A program made the translations under genes and the position numbers. 64,000 bases of DNA, taken from NCBI RefSeq assembly GCF_042676045.1, contig NZ_JBHTJV010000003.1:558001-622000 (forward strand), given 5' to 3'. Shown here one piece after another: positions 53,969-61,500 of the stretch (position 1 is the first letter of the stretch; every line of letters begins with the position of its first letter). The notes under the pieces were generated by a model. That model worked only from the letters and a program-made list of their open reading frames with translations, ran no database searches and was not told the origin of the DNA. The DNA comes from Pseudahrensia aquimaris (GTDB lineage: Bacteria > Pseudomonadota > Alphaproteobacteria > Rhizobiales > Rhizobiaceae).

Positions 53969-55471
53969 CTAGAGATGTGAGTCGCCGCGATCCCGCCAGG
54001 TCTTCTTCAAGACTGCCGAAAGCTCGGAGACGCTCATGTCAGTAGAGATATTCTGGTCGTACGGATCAGACCCGACCGCCGCATAAACCGCCGCAAAGGC
54101 ATTCTGCAGATCGGCATAGGCAACATCAAACTGAACAGCGGCCACCAGTGTGTTCATCTCTTCGCGAATACGGGTTTGCTCGGACGCCACACCAGCCCTT
54201 ACAGAGGCATCAATTTGGGCCTTCAGCTTGCGCTGCACCTGATAGTATTCGGCGGCTGTCTGCGCTGACTGATAAAGATATTTGTAGCGAGCTCGCGAAA
54301 CATAAACCTGCGTCATGATCGCCATAGTTGTTGCCAGAGCACGCTGGTCGAGCACTTCTTGCTTGGCATCAACAGCGCCTTTACGTGCAGGATAGGTGAA
54401 GACCTTCATCAGGTTCCAACCGACTTTTGCGCCGTAGCTGACCCAGTTGGAATTGAACAGAAAGTCATTCGTGTCCAGATTTAGCCCTGCATAGACCGAT
54501 GCTCCCGGCAGAATTTCCAGTAATGCAGCCTTCGCTTCTTTAACGTTGATGCGCTCCTGATAACCGACTTCGCGCAGTTCTGGCCGCTTCTCAAGCGCCA
54601 CACGCAACATCTCGTCGCCAGACGCTTTGATCGCCAAATCTGTCAAGCGACGCTTGGGAATATGCAGCGAGTATTTGCTGCCAGGGCTGACATTCATCAG
54701 TGCGGCAAGTTGGATTTTTGATGTTTTGAGTTCACGTTCCAAACGATGAATTTGGCGCTTAATGTCAACCAATTCGCGCTGGTAGGTGAGCGCCGAAACC
54801 GGTGAAGTTTGACCAGCTTTCAAAATACGCTTCGATTGAGCTAATGCTCGCTCCGTGCGGTGGCGCAGCTTGTGGAAGCCCTCCAACAAACGGTCGGCGC
54901 TGACAGCCCGCCAATAGGCAGTGCGCACATCTTCCACGATTTTATTGATGATTTTGCGCTTGCGTTCCTCGGCAATCAAGGCCTCGTCAGCTGCTTGTTG
55001 AGCACGGATATAGGACAAACCAAAGTCCAGAATGTGCCATGAGAATGTCACGTCCCCAGCAAATTTTCCTTGTTCTTTTGAAAATGTGGGATCGACCGAA
55101 CGCACACCTGCAAAGAGCGTTTGCGAATAGCTGGCAGCGCTGTTGTCGCGGTCAGCCCATCCGCCATTGGCAACCACTTTTGGCAACATGGCATAAGACT
55201 TCAAACGCAGATTTTTGTTCGCCAATTGGCGGTTCATAATCTCGACCTTGTAGTCGAGATTGTATTTCAAAGCCCGCGCCATAGCATCGTAGAGCGTGAT
55301 CTGGCCCGTTATCGGCTCTTGATCTTGCGTTACTCTCGCCAGCTTGTCCTCCGAGTAAGCCGCGATCTCAAGATCAGTCATTTGCTTTGGCGCAATTTGG
55401 CAGCCTGCAAGCAGCGAGAGAGCAAGCGTGGCAGCGATGCCGTGGGAAATGCGGTGCACTTTTGGAGTCAT
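53969..55471 (-). CDS. TolC-type outer-membrane efflux lipoprotein
   Basis: A 500-residue protein. The lipoprotein signal is at the N-terminus (SLLAGC, lipid-modified Cys about residue 23). The rest has two outer-membrane efflux protein halves with long helices (for example KIINKIVEDVRTAYWRAVSADRLLEG, here cut short of a full helix, and the later VYVSRARYKYLYQSAQTAAEYY). Such proteins form trimeric outer-membrane channels. The ATG at 55471 is preferred over 55570 because of the lipobox. It lies 112 bp downstream of the giant surface-protein gene. Confidence 0.9.
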   Translation of the reverse strand: MTPKVHRISHGIAATLALSLLAGCQIAPKQMTDLEIAAYSEDKLARVTQDQEPITGQITLYDAMARALKYNLDYKVEIMNRQLANKNLRLKSYAMLPKVVANGGWADRDNSAASYSQTLFAGVRSVDPTFSKEQGKFAGDVTFSWHILDFGLSYIRAQQAADEALIAEERKRKIINKIVEDVRTAYWRAVSADRLLEGFHKLRHRTERALAQSKRILKAGQTSPVSALTYQRELVDIKRQIHRLERELKTSKIQLAALMNVSPGSKYSLHIPKRRLTDLAIKASGDEMLRVALEKRPELREVGYQERINVKEAKAALLEILPGASVYAGLNLDTNDFLFNSNWVSYGAKVGWNLMKVFTYPARKGAVDAKQEVLDQRALATTMAIMTQVYVSRARYKYLYQSAQTAAEYYQVQRKLKAQIDASVRAGVASEQTRIREEMNTLVAAVQFDVAYADLQNAFAAVYAAVGSDPYDQNISTDMSVSELSAVLKKTWRDRGDSHL

Positions 55472-55583
55472 GATCTCGGATCCTGGCGTGAGAGTGTTGG
55501 TTGTGCGTGACTGTATAATTGCACTAATAGGTTGTATTTGTGGGCGAGTTTTATCGTTGGTGGAAACCATCGTTATTGTTCCG

Positions 55584-58500
55584 TCATATTTTGAAGAGTG
55601 ATTGCGTTACTGATCGCGCAGACTGCGCAAATTTCTGAACCTGCTGCGAGAGCGAATTCGATGCACCGGTTTCGGCTTCCGCCGGCGGCCCATCAAGTTG
55701 TATCTCGCCTGTTGCCATGTTCACGTTCACCGAGAACACCGCGAATTGGCCGTTTCGCATCTTCGCGATGATGTCCAGCTCAACGAAATCAATATTCGCG
55801 ACCCGCTCAAGCAGAATTACATTTGAACCGACTTGAGCAACCTTGTTCGGATAGTCGCTTCCCGAAGCAAGCTCTACTTCCCAAGATGCGATGCGAGCGT
55901 TTCCAAAGGTCATCAGATCGACAGCCATATGTGTTTGGAACACCAGCGTTCTTAGCGTCACATCGCAAGCACCGTTGCGCAGCGTGGTATCAACCTGCCC
56001 ACCGACATACGGATAATAATCCATATCACTTAGCCCATCGTCTTCATATATACCGAAGCCGGTTCCCGTTTCGCGATCGGTTTCGATCTGGTTTCGAATA
56101 GCCTCCATAATCGGATGGTCTTTATCGAACAGCCCGACACCACCGCCGAGCAATCGAACATCGTTTACGGCTTGTGTCACGACCAGGTCACCTTCCAGCG
56201 CCGTGTTCGGGCCAAGTGGGCTTTGGGCGTTGACGCCATCGCTTACCGACAAACCCACATCACCGACAAATGGCACATTCGGGTCCTCGGGACCTGACGT
56301 GGGCGTATCCGGCTGATCAAGGATACTGACCTGAAGCGGGTTGGCATCGAAAACAAAGGTGGTCGATACAATTCCGCCCTGCCCGTCATCAACCGTTATC
56401 GTGACAGGATAAAACCCATCCGCATTCGGTCCACCGTTTGAAGCGTTGCCGTCAAGCGTGCCGCTGATCAGCCCGGTTACAGGGTCAATCGTCAACCCAG
56501 TCGGCAGTCCAACTTGGGCGTAGCTCAGCGTGTCGCCGTCAGGATCATTAAAGTGAACCGACGTGTCGATACTCACATCAAATCCGTCAACGCCTTCCTG
56601 ATCAGGGATCCCAAGCGACACCACAGGTGGTGGGTTTTCGATCACGTAAGTCAGATTGGTTGTGAAGGTCAGCGTGGGATCGTTCGGATCGGTTGCAGTG
56701 ACAGGAATCACGTAGACCCCTGGCGTTCCACCTGGAACATTCGTCAGTTGACTGGCATCTCCATCTGGCGTGCCGGAGATGATGCCTGTTGCTGGGTTAA
56801 AGGTCAGACCCGGCGGAAGATCGCTGGGCACAACGGAAACCAGAGGCGCTTCGCCAGCATCAGGATCGCCGAAATAAGGCGTTAGATCCAGTGGAGGAAT
56901 GGGGCTTCCATCTTCTCCGGCCTGTTCTGGAATGTAGTCCTGCGGATCAATCGGCGGATCGCGGGGATCGTCCGGGTCGGATGGATCAAGCGGGTCGCTT
57001 GGACCAACAGGCTGCTCCGGATCGACCGGGATCGGACCATCGTTGGAACCCGTGACCGTGATCGTCACCACAGCATTGTCAAAGCCACCCTCCCCATCGG
57101 AGATCTGATAGGCGACCGTTGTGATGCGGGTTTGGCCCTGTTGCAGATCATCGAAGTCCAAAGCCGGATCGAACGTGTAGGTGCCGTCCGGGTTGATCGT
57201 GAACGTGCCACCGTCAGAGCCGGCAACCGGCGTGCTCACGTTGGCCGGATCGCCAGCGACTTCGCTGACCACAATCGTATCGCCATCGGGGTCACTATCG
57301 CCCGTGGCTGTGCCGTTCGGATCAAACACCGAGCCGGTGGTCACACCGTTCTCCGGCGCGGTGATCGCATCATCTTCTGCGACAGGCGCGGGATTGGTGA
57401 TCGTGTAGACCACGTTGGTCGTGAACGTCAGCGTTGGATCGTTCGGATCGGTCGCCGTCACCGGCACCGTGTAGACACCCGGTGTGCCCGGATCGCCTAA
57501 CTGGCTGGCATTGGCGTCCGGCGTACCGGAGATGATGCCCGTGGTCGGATCGAAGGTCAGGCCCGGTGGCAGATCGCTTGGGGTAACGCTGAGGATCGGC
57601 ACGTCACCGGTATCGGGGTCACCGAAGTATGGTGTCAGATCGAGCGGTGGCTGTGGCGCTCCATCGTCACCGGTCTGGCCGGGGATGTAACCCTGCGGAT
57701 CAACCGGCGGATCGCGGGGGTCGTCCGGGTCGGACGGATCAAGCGGGTCGCTTGGACCAACGGGCTGCTCCGGATCGACCGGGATCGGGCCATCGTTAGA
57801 ACCCGTGACCGTGACCGTCACCACAGCATCGTCAAAGCCGCCCTCCCCATCGGAGATCTGATAGGCGACCGTTGTGGTGCGGGTTTGGCCCTGTTGCAGA
57901 TCATCGAAGTCCAGAGCGGGATCGAACGTGTAGGTGCCGTCCGAGTTGATCGTGAATGTGCCACCGTCAGAACCCGCAACCGGCGTGCTCACGTTGGTCG
58001 GATCGCCAGCGACTTCGCTGACCACAATCGTATCACCATCGGGGTCGGTATCGCCCGTGGCCGTGCCGTTCGGATCAAACACCGAGCCGGTGGTCACACC
58101 GTTCTCCGGCGCAACGATCGCATCATCTTCTGCGACAGGTGCTGGGTTCGTGATCGTGTAGACCACGTTGGTTGTGAAGGTCAGCGTTGGGTCATTCGGG
58201 TCGGTCGCCGTCACCGGCACCGTGTAGACACCCGGTGTGCCCGGATCGCCCAACTGGCTGGCATTGGCGTCCGGCGTGCCGGAGATCACGCCCGTGGTCG
58301 GATCGAACGTCAGACCCGGTGGCAGATCGCTTGGGGTGACGCTGAGGATCGGCACGTCACCGCTGTCGGGATCACCGAAGTATGGTGTCAGATCGAGCGG
58401 TGGCTGTGGCGCTCCATCGTCACCGGTCTGGCCGGGGATATAGTCCTGCGGATCAATCGGCGGATCGCGGGGGTCGTCCGGGTCGGACGGATCATCGGGA

Positions 58501-61500
58501 TCGCTCGGACCAACCGGCTGCTCCGGGTCGACCGGGATCGGACCGTCGTTAGAACCCGTGACCGTGACCGTCACCACAGCATCGTCAACGCCGCCTTCCC
58601 CATCGGAGATCTGATAGGCGACCGTTGTGGTGCGGGTTTGGCCCTGTTGCAGATCATCGAAGTCCAAAGCCGGATCGAACGTGTAGGTGCCGTCCGGGTT
58701 GATCGTGAACGTGCCACCGTCAGAGCCGGCAACCGGCGTGCTGACATTGGCCGGATCGCCAGCGACTTCGCTGACCACAATCGTATCGCCATCGGGGTCA
58801 CTATCGCCCGTGGCTGTGCCGTTCGGATCAAACACCGAGCCGGTCGTCACACCGTTCTCCGGCGCAACGATCGCATCATCTTCGGCGACAGGTGCTGGGT
58901 TCGTGATCGTGTAGACCACATTCGTTGTGAAGGTCAGCGTGGGATCGTTCGGGTCGGTCGCCGTCACCGGCACCGTGTAGACACCCGGCGTGCCCGGATC
59001 GCCCAACTGGCTGGCATTGGCGTCCGGCGTGCCGGAGATGATGCCCGTGGTCGGATCGAAGGTCAGGCCCGGTGGCAGATCGCTGGGCACAACGCTGAGG
59101 ACCGGAACATCGCCGCCGTCGGGATCACCGAAATAAGGCGTCAGATCGAGCGGTGGCTGGGCCACACCATCATCGCCGGCCTGTTCGGGGATGTAGTCCT
59201 GCGGATCAACCGGCGGATCGCGGGGGTCGTCCGGGTCCGACGGATCAAGCGGATCGCTTGGGCCGACGGGTTGCTCTGGGTCGACCGGGATCGGGCCATC
59301 GTTGGAACCCGTGACCGTGACCGTCACCACCGCATCGTCAAAGCCGCCTTCCCCATCGGAGATCTGATAGGCAACCGTTGTGGTGCGGGTTTGGCCCTGT
59401 TGCAGATCATCGAAGTCCAAAGCCGGATCGAACGTGTAGGTGCCGTCCGGGTTGATCGTGAATGTGCCACCGTCAGAACCCGCAACCGGCGTGCTCACGT
59501 TGGCCGGATCGCCAGCGACTTCGCTGACCACAATTGTATCACCATCGGGGTCGGTATCGCCCGTGGCCGTGCCGTTGGGATCAAACACCGAGCCGGTCGT
59601 CACACCGTTCTCCGGCGCGGTGATCGCATCATCTTCGGCGACAGGTGCTGGGTTGGTGATCGTGTAGACGACGTTGGTTGTGAAGGTCAGCGTGGAATCG
59701 TTCGGGTCGGTCGCCGTCACCGGCACCGTGTAGACACCCGGCGTGCCCGGATCGCCCAACTGGCTGGCATTGGCGTCCGGCGTACCGGAAATGATGCCGG
59801 TGGTCGGATCGAACGTCAGGCCCGGCGGCAGATCGCTTGGGGTAACGCTGAGGATCGGCACGTCACCGGCATCGGGGTCACCGAAGTATGGTGTCAGATC
59901 GAGCGGTGGCTGTGGCGCTCCATCGTCACCGGTCTGGCCGGGGATGTAACCCTGCGGATCAACCGGCGGATCGCGGGGGTCGTCCGGGTCGGATGGATCA
60001 TCGGGATCGCTTGGACCAACCGGCTGCTCCGGATCGACCGGGATCGGGCCATCGTTTACGCCATTTATCGTTATTGTAACGGTGGCTGTGTCGAACAGAC
60101 CGTCGCCATCACCAATTTGATAATCGAAGGAGTCCGTGGCGGTTTGACCAACGCCAAGGGCTTCGAACCGGCCATTTGGATCGTATTCAAACGAGCCGTC
60201 ATCTTGCAGCGTCAGGAGAGCGCCTGACGCAAGCGTTACCTGAACACCGGGCACCAAGGGCTGCCCGTTCAGTTGTGTGACCGTTAGCGCGTCACCATCG
60301 CCATCTGTGTCGTTGTTATTGATAACACCAGTGGCAAGCGGCACCGTCAGCGGCGCGTCTTCGGATGCGGTGTAAGCGTCATTTACCGCATCGGGCGGCA
60401 GGTTTCCGATGTCATAGAGCACGGTGGTCTCAAAACTCGCCGTGCCATCGGAGATGGAAATCACAACAGGATATTGGCCATCGCTTGTGGGGCCATCGGT
60501 TGACGCATCGTTTGGTGGTGTGCCGATGAGTTGCGTCGGATTTGCCGGATCGAACGCCAGCCAACTCGGGCCGCTCACGATGGAATACGTGAGATTTGGC
60601 TGATCGCTTACGTCTGCATCCTGGAAGTAGGGCTGGACATCCAGCGGGGCCAAAGGAGCATTGTCTGTTCCGGTTTGGTCCGGAATATAATCGCCGGGAT
60701 CAGCAGGACCAGTCGGATCGTCTGGGTCGAACGGCGTTGGCGCGTCGTTCAAACCATTGACGGTAACACTGACCACGGCTGTAGCAGTGCCGCCTTGGCC
60801 ATCGTCGATTTGATAGGCGATGGATGTGACGGCAGCCTCTCCATCATCAAGGTAAGCAAAATCGCTGCCGGGGTTGAATGTATATGAACCATCGGCCGCG
60901 ATTGTGAAGGTGCCGCCCGATGAACCTGTCACAGACGTAGCAACGCCAGTTCCATCAGTGAGGGGCGTTAGTGCCGTAACATCCGTTCCAGCCACAACAC
61001 GAGTAACGATGAGCGTGTCGCCATCTGGATCCGTATCATTGTCATTGATGATGCCAGTCGCGGCAGTCCGGGTTATCGAAGTGTTCTGATCTGTCGTTCC
61101 GATATCATCCAAGGCTGTTGGGCCGGGATTGGTGACGGTGTAGGTGAGATTGGTGACGATCGTCGAGCCGTTACCGTCGGTCACAGTGATTGGAATTACG
61201 TAAACGCCATTTCCATCGCCACCCTGAGAAGCGTCTTTGTCCGGCGTGCCGGATAGAACACCGGCAGCGCTCACACTCATACCAACGGGAAGGTCTGCGG
61301 GATCGGCAGAGAATGTGAGCGTGTCATTGGTATCTGCATCGGAGAAGAACGGCGCCATGTCGAATGGTGCGTCGAGTTCACCATCTACGCCCGTCTGGTT
61401 TGACAATTCACCCGTTGGATCATCGAAAACAACAACATCATTGGTGCCTGTGACCGTCACCGTCACCGTTGCTGGCGTTACACCAACGCCGCCATCAGCA

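Noticed and set aside
57028..60039. Regular spacing of repeats considered as a CRISPR-like array
   Set aside because: Units are 753 bp, fully coding in one frame and lack short repeat/spacer structure.
57885..60227. A long rightward open frame of about 780 codons with its own repeats
   Set aside because: It is antisense to the tandem-repeat part of the giant surface-protein gene. Its repetition simply mirrors the 753-bp units, and it lacks recognisable domains or a ribosome-binding site.
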